Assembly: GCA_013396525.1 (NCBI GenBank)
Contig: VWYX01000363.1
Coordinates: 706,033 to 770,032, forward strand
DNA length: 64,000 bases
Direction of reading: 5' to 3'
Origin: Chaetorhynchus papuensis
Lineage: Eukaryota; Chordata; Aves; Passeriformes; Rhipiduridae
In this document: positions 38,008 to 50,700 of the stretch, piece by piece
Position numbering within the stretch: the stretch's first letter is position 1
How the letters are laid out: the number at the start of each line of letters is the position of its first letter
Program-made: the position numbers and the translations under genes
Notes under the pieces: generated by a model
The model's database searches: none
What the model was told of the DNA's origin: nothing
The model's input: only the letters and a program-made list of their open reading frames with translations

Positions 38008-38480
38008 CACGGGATCAGAATGGTTTGCACTGCAAGGGACCCTATAAATCATTTAGTTACAACCCCCCTGCCATGCGGGGGACACCTCCCATTAGACCAG
38101 GGTGCTCAGAGCCCCAGCCAACCTTTATTGAACACTTCCAGGGATGAGGCATCCAAGAATTCTGTGGGCAACCTGTTCCAGTGTCTCACCACCCTCACAG
38201 TAAGGAATTTCTGCCCAGTGTCTAATCTAAACCTGCCCTCTTCCAGTTTAAAGCCACTGCCCCACATCCTCCCACATCCTATCACCACACTCCAATAGTG
38301 AACTCATCCCCAACTATAAGCTCCCTCTAAGCACTCAAAAGCCACAATAAGGTCTCCCTGGATCCTTCTCCAGGCTGAATAACCCCAACTCTCTCAGCCT
38401 TTCCTCACGCAGGATGTGCTCCAGCCCTTTGATCATCTTCACCTCCCTCTGGACCCACTTGAGCTGGAAAACTCTCAGTA
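38008..38480 (-). mobile_element. CR1 LINE fragment (3' region), reverse orientation
   Basis: This is a clear CR1 copy read in reverse. Landmarks on the plus strand are ACAACCCCCCTGCCATG, GGACACCTCCCATTAGACCA, AACACTTCCAGGGATG, GGGCAACCTGTTCCAGTGTC and, near the other end, CTTCTCCAGGCTGAATAACC and GTGCTCCAGCCCTTTGATCA. It is transcribed in the same sense as PLEKHA7 and is 5'-truncated. The terminal octamer repeat of intact CR1 is not evident. Confidence 0.92.
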
Positions 38481-41400
38481 GAGCTCAAAAACCAACTACT
38501 ACCTAACACCACTACGAGTGGCTGGACTAGCAAAAAAATTATACATCCTTCATTAGGCACATGGTATTGCAACACACAAAGCTCTGGTCACAAGACTTTC
38601 CTTTAGGCAAACAAAATTCCAGCAACCAAAAAAAGTCATATAAACACTGCAGGGATTTTCCTTGCTTCCTAATCTTCTACAACTGAGATGGTTCTCTTCT
38701 GTTCCCTGAACTCCCAGCCATTCCCTGAGGCTGGAAGTACAGGTAGTTCCAGTTCTCCACAGAATTATCCTGCCCTCTTCTTCACACAACTAATGTGTAA
38801 CAATATTATAATCACATTATAAACATATAGGTTATATTAATGTATAATTATACAAGTTTTACAACTAAGATCACTATATATTCATAAATTCACTAATCAA
38901 AACCAAAGTGTTAACGGACCTATGAGATTCCAAATTAAGCAGACTTTTTAAAATGCAGAAAATTCAGAATGCAGAATGTGGGACATTAGCAGCAGCAGTT
39001 GTATCTACAAATTAAATCTCAACGGTATCAATTAGCAGATTTCTCAGGAAATAATTAAAATGGGATTCTCAATTCAGCCTTCACAACACCACTTTAACTG
39101 CAACCTCCACAATACAATAGACTCTTGGAAAACTTTTCATTTTAAATCTTCTCAGGGCCTGCATTTACAGAATTATTTTGTAAATAGGCTTCAGATACTC
39201 CTATCTCCACATATTGTAGCAACACTGCACGTATTGCTTCAGGCTCTTCCACCCCCAACCTCTCCAAACTATTCACCCTCCAGCAGGATTTTCCCTATGC
39301 ACTAGTTTTAGTCCAAACAGCCTGTCATAACACTGTGGTCACTACAGAAATCCTGAACTAGGAGCACAGACATCAGAGACACATTTTATCTTCCAAAAAC
39401 CACCTGAAGTTCAAGACTTATCCATCTCAACCTTTCTCAATTTCCCACTAACTTTTTACTCTTCATTCATGGAGAGCTATCAGCATCTGCAACGAGCTGG
39501 CACCAAAACAGAGAAAATTAGAATGTAAGCCCTTGAGTTAGAAAATAACATTGCTCTGGCACGCTTTCTCTTCCTCATTGTATTTTCTTCATCTCTGTCA
39601 GGAATACCATTTAACTTAGTGAGATGTTTCCATTCACAATCATTTTCTTGTTACTGAAAGGCCAGAATGACCAAAGAGAGGAAATGGCACTACAGCATCT
39701 CTGTATTTCCATTGTGGTGTTTCTAAGAACAAATTTTAACAGCTAATACTTCTAAAAAGCACGAATAACACTTATTACAGCTAAACCCATATAATTTACT
39801 TAAACATCCACAAAACCCTGAACTACAGCAGGCAACACTTCCTGATCATAAATTAAGAAGTTCTACAAAGCAGGTAGCAAAGTACAGATTAAGATGGAAT
39901 TTGTAAAATGCTAATTTTTCTTGGCTTGTGCAAGCTTTTGTCCATCTAATATTTTTGTAGTTAAAAGTCTAATCACATTATTTTAACTGGCAAGAAGCAG
40001 AGGTCCTACAGAGGATTAAGGAATGAAGTATGAGTTACAGACCCTTATTATTATTTTCCAATTTGAAATAGGGCCATTTTGTACAAAAGGCAGAGATCGC
40101 ATTGTTTGCTGACTGGATCACAAAACAGTTTCGCCTCATGTTGCCTATATTCATCACATTAAAAAAACCCCTATTTTGAAATACTTCAATTTATTTCTCT
40201 TTACATGACAAACTTCTGTGTACATTCTTTTCTTGTACACCAGAACAGAATCAGCTACTGTATTTTCTGAACCAGTACTCTGTATGTTATTTGAATGAAA
40301 ATGCCTAGAAATGACTCATCACACTAAAATCTCCCTTAATGGAAAATAATTATAATGGGCAATATGACTATAGTACCAGAGGTATTTTTGCTAGTAAGAC
40401 AATACAGCACACTACAGTTTAAAACAAAAAGCAAAGTTTAAAACAAATAAACAAAATATTGTTTAGATAATTAACCAGAAAGTGTATTATATTCATTAGG
40501 AAGGGAAAAATTTCTGCAGGGGCAGAAGCCACAATTTCCAAGGAACAGCAAGACTTTTATAATAGTGAAATAATAATACTCTTTGCATAGCTGAGACATA
40601 TTAATGGTATCACCTGAAAGTCTAAATTACAGCTTTGCTAATATTTGAATAACTTCATGCCAAAAAAAAATATACAAATTAAATCTGAAAAATCTGAGAT
40701 GGTATTTACCTTCAACGACATAAAAACTGATTAAAGACATGCTTAGTTCAAATGCTTCAAATGGGACAACTCACATTTCTCAATGTCTGCAGAATTAAGA
40801 ACAATGGACACCAACCAGTAAATCTCCTTCTGCCAGTCTCGTAAACAATTCTTAAGTGCAAAAATTCTAATTTTTGCAAAAAAGACATCTTAAAAATCAT
40901 TACCCCCAGGAAGAGTTAAAATAGAGAGTGGCAGTCTTGGAAAGTGTAATTCTACTGAGAGAATATATAGAAAATAATGATACTTAAAGCTTGCAGGCAG
41001 TAAAAAATACACTTCAATGCTCTTAATGTAATGTATTTCACCTCATGTTTAAACAGTGCTTTTCATGTAAGAACATGTTCTGAATGACTGAGCTCATAAA
41101 GTTATGAATCAGAAGCAAACAGGAAAAAAAAGGCTTTGAATATCCTCAGTTCACTTATTTCTTAGCAAATGAAACTAAACCCAGTCAGGGTTTACCAAGC
41201 ACAGAATGACAGTTCAGATCTAAGATATTTCATCACCTCTGGGAAAAATTTGACCAATTTGGTCAAATGCACAGTTATGGAGAAGATATCATTGCACAGT
41301 CTCAATAGAGTTTTCCTCCACAAACACAGCAGCCCTTCAGCTCTTCAACTACTCTAGTGACAGTTTGCACAAAATAAGGCTTACAAGTTTTCTGGAACTA

Positions 41401-43160
41401 CTGTGTGGCCCAAACCAAAAATTAGAATTATTCCCCCCACCCCGAAATATATTTACAGGTAGATTTTCTTGTACTTTTATAGATACACATGCAGAAAGAA
41501 ATAGACATGTAAGATACGTACATGTCTGAACATACGTGCATACCTGAGGATTTCCCTTTGAGGCTCTAGACATTTCTGAAGTTACACAGATTTCCTAAAG
41601 ATAAAAGTTCTTAAAACACACAAAGTTGATCTTTTACACACCTGGTAGCAGCATGTAGGTTTTGATTATGATGTCCTCCATGTAATAAAGGTATCAAAGG
41701 TGTCAAATTGCACCAGTTAAAATCCAAGAGAAACCTCCAATTCAGCTGATTATCAGAAAGTTGATATAAGGTACTATAAATAAATTCATGTTTACCAACA
41801 GTAAGAACATGAGAACAGGCAGCCAGGTGAATGCATAATAATGACCTTCAGGAATTAAAATATTCCCCCTAGAACAGCTCTGAAACTTAAAAAAAGTATC
41901 TTATATTTGAAAAAAACCAGATATGTGGTAACAAGGGTTCATGTGATTGGATTGTTGTTGAATACAGAGTTTTGAGACAAACACACTTCAGTGCAGTGCT
42001 ACCTAATGTAACCACAATTTACAAACACAACTGTACCTTGCAAATCTCATTTCCCTCATCCTTTTCAAAATCATGGAATTTACCGGGATAAAAGCACTGT
42101 GGAGACTGTAAAATCAAGAATGCAGAACTTCCCTTGCTGAGTGCATAATGTCCACCATACATGTTCTGAAAACCTAGTAAAGAAATTCTATTTTGTCCTG
42201 AAATCCTTTCTGAAATATTGCAAATGTTCATAAAGGAGCTCTCAGTAGCAATTACTCACTTTCAACGTGTCACTCAGCTGTCACCATGACAACAACAAAA
42301 ACCTTTTCATGCCTAGAGAAGACAATAGGAATTTAATTATGAAATTCATTCTGCTGACAGCTTGAATGACACTAAATTCTACTCTCTAAAAAAAATTAAA
42401 ATACCAATTTAAAATTGCAATTATAATACGATTTTTTTTTCCCCCTTGAACATCCTGCTCTTTGTAATTATTTCCTCACGTTCAGATTTCACACTTGCTA
42501 TTTATCAAATACTTTGGTGAATATGATTTTTAGGATGGCTGGCAGAATATTTTTCATGTCAATGGAGACTAAGTCTTGTAATCCACCTCAGCAGGAAATC
42601 TCAAGTGTTTATGAGGGACTGATTGTCCAAGCCAATATCCCCACAGATTGGCTGGTTACCTGCAAAGGAGTGGAGGCAAAGCTGAGGGCAAGACATCTCA
42701 TGTCTTTTCTAGTCTTGGGGGAAACAAAAAAGAAAAGACAATTATAAATGCAACTGCGGGCTTTTTAAAATATAATGGGTTAGATACTGTTTAAAAAAAT
42801 TAATTAAAAGCCATCATGTTTTGAATCCTGCAGATTCTTAAACATAAGTCCCTACCTTGACAGGGCTATTCATTGCTCACAGCATGCATGAACAATTCTG
42901 GGGATTAGAAAATATTTTCAATTCCCTGCTAAAAATACACAAGGGGATAAAAAGCGGAACACTTTGTGTTAATTCTTCTCCATGCTACCACAAAGTACAA
43001 ACTACAGCAGTTATTTATATAACCACATAGCCATGTTTTCCTCCAACAAGCTGGCAAATGGATACACCTTGATAATCTCATAATTTGCTGTTATTTGTAG
43101 CTGTTCCTGTACTACAGCTTATCATCGGACAATAATATTTAAAGTACATTCTGAACATCA

Positions 43161-43262
43161 ATCAAGTAGCAAAGGACAAGAAGTGGAGTTGACTATTCTA
43201 GGGACATACATATTTCTCTACCAAAAGACTGTTCTTGTGTGAAGAGTTAGTGTTGGATTACT
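43161..43262. repeat. Direct duplicate, copy A
   Basis: About 100 bases beginning TCAAGTAGCAAAGGACAAG and ending GAAGAGTTAGTGTTG recur, diverged but clearly alignable and in the same orientation, at 44660-44768. The copies are separated by 1.5 kb that includes a CR1. No terminal repeats or coding potential were seen. Confidence 0.7.
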
Positions 43263-43569
43263 GAAGATCAGGTTAGATCACGTAACAAAGAAAAACTTGA
43301 CTTCTTGGCCTCTATCCACCATGACATGTCCTATCAGGAAACATAAAAAAAAAAAAAGAAACTCCTATGATGCAAGAATATACAAATTAATATTAAAATG
43401 CCAAATGGTGGAAAAACTAATATTTATACATGTTTCAGAGGATATGAACCAATTGGGAATGTGGAGGGACTGCCCAGAAAAGAAAAATCACCTTTTCTTT
43501 TGATGTTAAGGGAAAACAAACCAAACTGGACCACTAAGTATTAAGTTCTGATTATGCAAACAAATTCAT

Positions 43570-43940
43570 ACAGATTCAGAATCACAGAAGCAATCAGGTT
43601 GGAAAAGACCTCCGAGGTCATCAAGTCCAACCTATGAGCCCCACCATGTCAACCAGACCATGGCACTGAGTTCCACCTCCAGTCTTTCCTTAAACACCTC
43701 CAGGGACGGTGACTCCACCACCTCCCTGGGCAGCCCATTCCAATGCCCAAACACTCTTTCTGTGAAGAAATTCCTCCTGATATCCAACCTAAACCTCCCC
43801 TAGCACAGTTTAAGACTGCATCCTCTCATCTTGTCACTGGTTGCCTGGGAAGAGAGACAGACGCCCACCAGGCTATGCCCTCCTTTCTTTAGAGAGTGAT
43901 AAGGTCCCCCTGAACCTCCTTTTCTCCAGGCTGAACACCC
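43570..43940 (-). mobile_element. CR1 LINE fragment (3' region), reverse orientation
   Basis: Landmarks on the plus strand are AGAATCACAGAAGCAATCAG, GGTTGGAAAAGACCTC, AGGTCATCAAGTCCAACC, CCACCTCCCTGGGCAGCCCA, TTCCAATGCCCAAACACTC, TCACTGGTTGCCTGGGAAGA and TTTTCTCCAGGCTGAACACC. This wording is of a CR1 subfamily different from the 38-kb copy. The AGAATCACAGAA end is the usual CR1 3' terminus. It lies between the two copies of the local duplication. Confidence 0.92.
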
Positions 43941-44659
43941 TCAACGTGACTAACTGCAATACGAAGAACAAAATGACGCAACAAAAGAAAAGAACAAAGG
44001 AGGAACAAAGCAAATTCTCTGATACTACAGCACATCCTTATAAGTATGGATTCAACCTAGACAAGTTCTTCCAGTGAAAGATTTCCAAAACAAACACTCA
44101 AGGAGGACACTTGGAAAGCATCAATTCCTACAAGTTTCAGGTTCAATGGGGAGAACAAAAACATAAAGTGAGAAAGAGTAACTTTTTATTGATCAGAAAG
44201 ACCTTGACATGATTGAGAAGGCAGTGCTACATGGAGAATCATGATTTCGCTACTGATCTCTTGAAAGTAAATGAGATTGCAGGAAACTTGAAATTTTGGG
44301 AGGATGCATAAAATTGAGTATTTGAAGAATTTATGTCTGAACCAAACAGTTTCATTAATATCACAAATAGTACCAACAGTGCTGAACTGAAGCCAAGTAC
44401 TTCACAAATATTGCAGAAGCCTCCAAACTGTCTAGAAATAACTTTTTCACAGGAAGTGATTTAAACCACGAAGACATTAAAAGAACACAGATGGCAAGAA
44501 AGGAATGGTACATGTTAAAAAGTACATGGCTGTTAGATATAGTAGATGAAAAATTTCTCATCTTAGTATTTAACTGCCTATGTACCCAATGGTTTGGTTT
44601 ATTATTTTTTCTAAGTCAAGGGTATCATTTTTATTGTCATCCATAACTCATTAAGACAC

Positions 44660-44768
44660 TCAATGAAGTAGCAAAGGACAAAAAGTAGAGTTCACTATTC
44701 TTAGAAAATACATATATATTTTTCTACCAAAAAGAAGTGTCCTTCCATGAAGAGTTAGTGTTGAATTG
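44660..44768. repeat. Direct duplicate, copy B
   Basis: This is the partner of 43161-43262, beginning TGAAGTAGCAAAGGACAAA and ending GAAGAGTTAGTGTTGAATTG, with small insertions and substitutions. A third short echo, AAGGACAAGAAGTGG, follows at about 44779. This suggests either a local duplication or two copies of an uncatalogued old repeat. Confidence 0.7.
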
Positions 44769-47700
44769 CTTATTACTCCAAGGACAAGAAGTGGTAGGGA
44801 GCCAAAGCCCTTTATTTCTGCATATTGTTCCACACCATGATCAAGCAAGAGTGATGATTGCCTTTCTAAAATGCACCATTTAACAACAGCAGGCTTATTC
44901 ACACAACCTAGCAAGTTCTACAGGCAGAATGTTCTAAATCTGCACAAAAAAAATTTCTGGCATGTATACTGATAAAAATCAACTAAATAAAAATCTGTAG
45001 CATTAATAACCTGTATTTACTTTGTTTAAGCTGTCATACTACAGAAGTTGATGATTAAAACCAGTAGAGGCTCTATCATCAACACTGATTTCAATCAAAT
45101 TTCCTACAGGAACCAAACAAATCAGGAGGACTCCTGCAATTATTCACATTAATAACTTGAATCCAGACTGGGTTGATAAAGACAGTACACCACTAACATA
45201 GTGCTTGAATAGAGGTTTTTACGAAATATTAAGGTAGTCGTTCCTTATCACAAAAGCCTCAACTGATAGCAATTGCCAGTATCAACTGAAAAATCCAATC
45301 CTTTTTAAGAAGTGTCAGACCCAGCTATTTGTCTTACAGATGGTCAATCATAGCTGTGCTTATTAGAAAGAAACGCAGAGATACACAGGTTATTTGTGCT
45401 GCAACATATCTAATCTGCTAAGGTGCAGTGGGTTTCACTTCAACTATGGGTAAGATTTTCTAGTGCAGCAAAGAAAAAAAAAGATCCAAATTGAAGATGA
45501 ACAATCCACAGTGTGACGGTTTCAGAGTCATATCTTTAGAAATAACCATTAAAACAATAATGAAAATAACAAGTTTTATACACACACAAACTCATTGTAC
45601 CCTCCTTTTCACAGCAAAATTTGATCCTATGTTAAAGCTTAACCAGTGTCACAAGTTAGGTGAGAAAGGAGTGATCTTAGCTCCTCGGAAATTTACCACA
45701 GCCTTAACTGAAGACGAAGCATCCCTGAAAGTCAAATCTAAAATAAAGGTATAAACTTTCATCCTGCCAACTACCTAATTATTACCTTAAATCACTCCAA
45801 ACACTTTCCTGGCTATCTTTAGCACTCTGACTTGCACTTCCATCATATCCCATCCACATAACACATAAAAGGGATAAGAAGAACAATTCTGTTACTGCAG
45901 TCTTTGGCTTTCATCCTTTCTGGGAAACAGACTTCATCTATTAGCAATAGCTAATTACATTTGTGCTCTACAACAGTTTTATGTTGGATTCCTTATATTT
46001 TAAAATTTATCGATAAAATTATGAAGTGATGGAAGCCAGTATCAACTACCAACATGAACTCACGATACTAAACTAAAACAAGAAGAGCCAATAAGCCAAT
46101 TCCGATTTTATTTGTTGAATTATAAAGCCCTCATATTTGGCAATTTCTCAAATACTGTGAATGCTTCAGTTTGTTCCATGCACAGAAGCATTTAACTTCT
46201 GTTGTATCAGAATGAAAAGCACTAGTTTTACTAGTACAAAGGAGAAGTGACTCAGAATCACCAGCTTCCAGACACCAATAATCATATTAATCAAGCTACT
46301 GGAATTATTTCAATCATTAGCTCACTCTCCTGAAGGATCTTCAAGAACTTCAAAAACCACAAACATCAGGGTACATGTTATAAAAGGCAAGTAATATTTT
46401 AGGAGCAAAGTATGACCATTAGATTTCTAAGGGTAAAAAATCCCAGCATGTGGTATAACTTTAGGCAAGTTCCAAGGTAAAACTATGACCACCTCTTCCA
46501 AAGTAGGAAATAGAAAAAAATGCACATTTTACATTCTGCTGTATGCTTAGAAATTTTAATATTTAGAGAAGTTCTTCCTTTGTTTACATCACAAAACTGT
46601 TTGCCTCAAAACCATACTAAGAGATACCAGCTGTCGCTTCTCATGTAAGCGTCCTTTTGGCTCTACAGTCACAATAAATCAGAGTTAAAAATCTTCTGCT
46701 CTTCACTAATCAAACAACAAAATAAATCCTCAAGGAATTAATCTGGAGATACTCTTACATGAGCATTCCTAGTGATTGCTCAGTGACCATGCATCCATCA
46801 GATTAGATTCCCGTGTAATTTCATGCAAGCACCAAAACACAGTGATCTACACAGGCAGCAAACAGATGACACATTTTTTGAAACAGACCTGCGGGGCACT
46901 GGTGCTTTGCAAAACACAAGTGTGTTGTATGTTACAAAAGTAAGGCTAAATTACTACCATTTTCATTTAAAAGCAAACAAACAAAAATCCATCAAAACAA
47001 ACAGATTAAATCAAAGAAGACCAAGTTGGATGGGAAGTAGGGTGGTAGAGATAGTCAGGACACAGGGAAACAATCCTCATGTCTTCTTCAGGCACCATTT
47101 GTGTGACTGCTGCTGATCTCACCACTTTGGTAGCATTTTTCTAGAAGAGTGCAATCACCTGCTTAGGCAACCACTAAATTACCAGCCACATCTGCCCAAG
47201 TAGTAGAACTATGGGGGTGTTTTGTGAAAATGTTTAATTAATGTCCATGCAGCAGCTTTGCAGTTGCCTGATATGAATATTGAAAAGTCACCTCTGTCCT
47301 ATGGGTATCTCCTACCTCTGCTTTCTGTCCTGGCTTTATCACCAAAGAAAACTTCCTCACTTTCTGTGTGAGAATTCTCCATAGAACCCAGCAGTAAGTG
47401 CAAATGAGGACATCATGACCCAAGCCCTACTGTGACAACTTTGAATCCAGAATAAATCAGCAGCCGAAAGAAAGCCACAGATGCCATTTGGAAACAAACT
47501 ATGAGGTTTTGAGCCCAAAAAGATGGCCTTAGTACTGAGCACCATGGTGGCTGGCATGGCTCTGACTTTGAAGCTTTTAAGACAAATATTGTGATGGGTA
47601 AGGAATCTGGCAGTAGCATAGGGGCCTAGTCAAAGCAACCCTTACATTCAAACCAGCTTCTGCAGATTCTCACAGGACAATTCATGCCATATGAGTTTAT

Positions 47701-50700
47701 CAATTTGGTCTACAGCAGTTTCTCTTTCCACTGTCCAGAAAGGATATCTTTCTTTGAAAGAACTAGTTCAACCATCTGAACTACACTCCTAAACTTGAAC
47801 CACAATTGCTTGCACAACACAAGGTGCCTCCGGCTGGGCTGCAGTCAAGGCTGCCCGTATTTCATCACAGTTCTATGAAGCAAACACACATGCATGGCTT
47901 TGATCTGAGACACATGTCCCAACACTTACAGACCTCCACTTCCAAATCAGTGCACTTAACCATGATCAGCAGATTAACAATGATCACTCTACCAAAAAAG
48001 TTCTGGCTAGTACTCAAGCAGGGCTTAATATGCTATATGTGATGCAAGGAGAAGATGAATAAACTGGCAAGACAAACGTGCAGCATGAGGATATTCACAA
48101 CTGGAAAAACAACCAAGGAATAGGCAACAGTTTAAAAATAACACAGCAGAGAATAGATTCATGTATTGGGACACAACCACTTAACAGAACTAATTAGGCA
48201 CCCAGCATTGCTTCAAAGAACTTCAGCCCAAACTCTTATTGCAGTTCCTGACCCATCCAGTACTCAAGTAAAGAACAAATGCTGCCTTTGACTCTGCATC
48301 TGTAATGCTTTCAACTTCTAAAACTTCAGAGTCATAACACAAAAAACAGAGACTATGGGAGTATGTTTGTGAACTTTCACAAACCACACATTACCCAAGT
48401 TTAAACTGAAACCGGAAAGATGTAGAGAATACTTTAGAATACTATTTTAATATACATTAATACTGATAAAGTACACAGGAAGTTTCTTTCAAATCACTGC
48501 AGTAAGTAGACTATGCAAACTTTGAAAGTACAAACATTGAATGCCTTCATTATTAGGAAAATTTAGGTTTTAAAATATGTAAAATTATGACATTTAAGCA
48601 ATTGAGGTTTTCGGAACAGCTTGTACTTTAAAATAAGGGGCTTATCTTCAGGAGCTTTTAGCATCTGAAATACAGCTAATCATGACCCAGCAGGGTGAGA
48701 GTGGGCAGAAAAAAATACAGAGAGAAAGCACAATGGAGTGAAATCAAGACCCATGGTGCAAAGCAATAGAAAAGTTTACATTACCAAATCCACTGCACAT
48801 TTGCCTAGTATTTTCAGCACATTCAAGCCCAGCAGACATCAGCAATAAATCCATAAAAGAAAAACACTTCTGCCAGGGAACATAAAAGACGCTTAGGAGG
48901 CATTAATAGATCCATGCTGCTTGGCTTTAATTGTAACAATTCTGAACTGTGAACTGAGATTTTAGTAAAACAAGTTGACACAGGCCACATACTAAATATT
49001 CTGCATTTTATCCATCTATGGTAACACAGTGCAGAAAAAAACCAAACCTGCCTTCAAGGTTTCCACACGAATAGCCAAAATTGGAATGAAAAATTGATTG
49101 TATCTTTCCCCATCCAAAAGCTATACCAACACTTCCTATTGTCCTTCAGAGATACAGAAAAGCTCAGAAAAGCTGGAGTTAAAACAACAGAGGTACCTGG
49201 TAGATACGCATGAAAATCATTTTAAGTAAAACTCAGTTGATTTGCAATACAAATACATTTTCCTAATCGATACACACGTTGACTTTTCATCAGTGGGAAC
49301 AATTCACAGCAGAGAACCTCTGGTGAACAGTGTTTCTGGATCTGTGAAATCATCTCAAACCTCACCCTCTCCAACTGAAGACAAAGGCACAATTAAAAGA
49401 CTCCACAATTATGGGTAATGCTCTAAGTTTGTCTTTTACTTCCCTTCTTCCCTTCAGGCAACCTTTTTTGCTTTTTAAGAGCAGTGGAAAAGACCAACAG
49501 CTGCAGGAAAATGAAGGGAAACACTCTAGCTTTTACCTGAAAGGGGACAGGAGGAGAGAATGGAAAACAGTAAAAGCCAAAAGAAGCTGGGAAAGGCCAG
49601 AAAATTACGTTTTTCAGAACAGTAATAAATGAATAACCGACAGTTACGAACTCTATAAACCAGGATGTATTTCAAATCCAGAAATCTTACCTGGTAAACA
49701 GCACACAAGCATAAAGCAAGTAATTTTTATTACATCCACTTCTGAATAGGCTTAAGCAGAGGGAGTAACCTGGTAGAAAACCAGAGTGGGGACAGAGCTA
49801 ATGACATGTCTTAAAGCAAGAAAGACAAGCTTGAACTTGATGCAGTTTAACAGGAGAGCCAAGAAACGGATTTTTCAAACGGATGATGTAGTTAAAGCAG
49901 TAGGTAAAATGTGGATTACTTAGATGGGAATAGGGAAGAGGAGGGGAAGTGCTACAGAGCTCCAAGAATGTTGCAGCAGCCCTGCAGAGAGACAAGGCCT
50001 CTAACACGAGGCTGTGCAAAGCCAAAGGGAAAATGGGCAGGTCTTCAACACTAACTGGGAAAGGGGCAGCAAAGTGCAGGCAGAGTTGAAATCCAAAGAG
50101 TGAAAGGACAGAGCAGAGATGCTGTCCCACTGCAGGAGAAGGCAGTAGCCACAGGGGAGAGAGAACTAATGCCAGTAATGCCACAGCAAGCAAAGCTTAA
50201 GGGTACAACACCCGAGAGTTTCCAAGGAAAGAGAATAACATGCAACAATGCCTAAAAATGACACAGGTCTTAATTTCTGAGAAAGTGCTCCACAGGATCA
50301 GATTTGTCACTCGGGGCAGGTCATAGCCCAGACAGACATACCAGGGGAGCAGCATCCTCATGTAGTGCCCTGGCACCCTCCCCACATGAGCTCATAATCT
50401 CAGCCATTACAGTCCTCTCCCCTGTAATTGTCTGCTTCAGCAGATGATGATTCCTCACCCAAAACCATGAGTGAATGAAACCTCTTGCAGGAGCTGAAAA
50501 CCTGATGTAAATTTTGAAAAGGCGAGCACCACCAGCATTATCTGCATTGCAGTCATCTCAGCAGCACAGAGGCATTTACACACCAACAGGACCAACCGTC
50601 TGCTCAAATAAGTGTCTTGTTTAAGATGGCTCTCCTCACTCAGCATGTGAGAAAAAAGTAGCCTGGTTTTCTGCAAAAAGTCTAAAAATGGAATATACAA

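Noticed and set aside
44660..44700. Minus-strand string reading CYFID before a GT, resembling the end of the missing WW2 exon
   Set aside because: The upstream codons do not give the WEEGF..GASYFID-type sequence, and the segment belongs to the local duplication.
47238..47620. Cluster of overlapping minus-strand frames
   Set aside because: No motif, family similarity or splice sites recognised; treated as chance.
49798..50193. 131-codon minus-strand frame starting with a hydrophobic, signal-like segment
   Set aside because: The Leu/Ser/Pro-rich composition follows from a purine-rich plus strand; no family similarity seen, and overlapping frames are open too.
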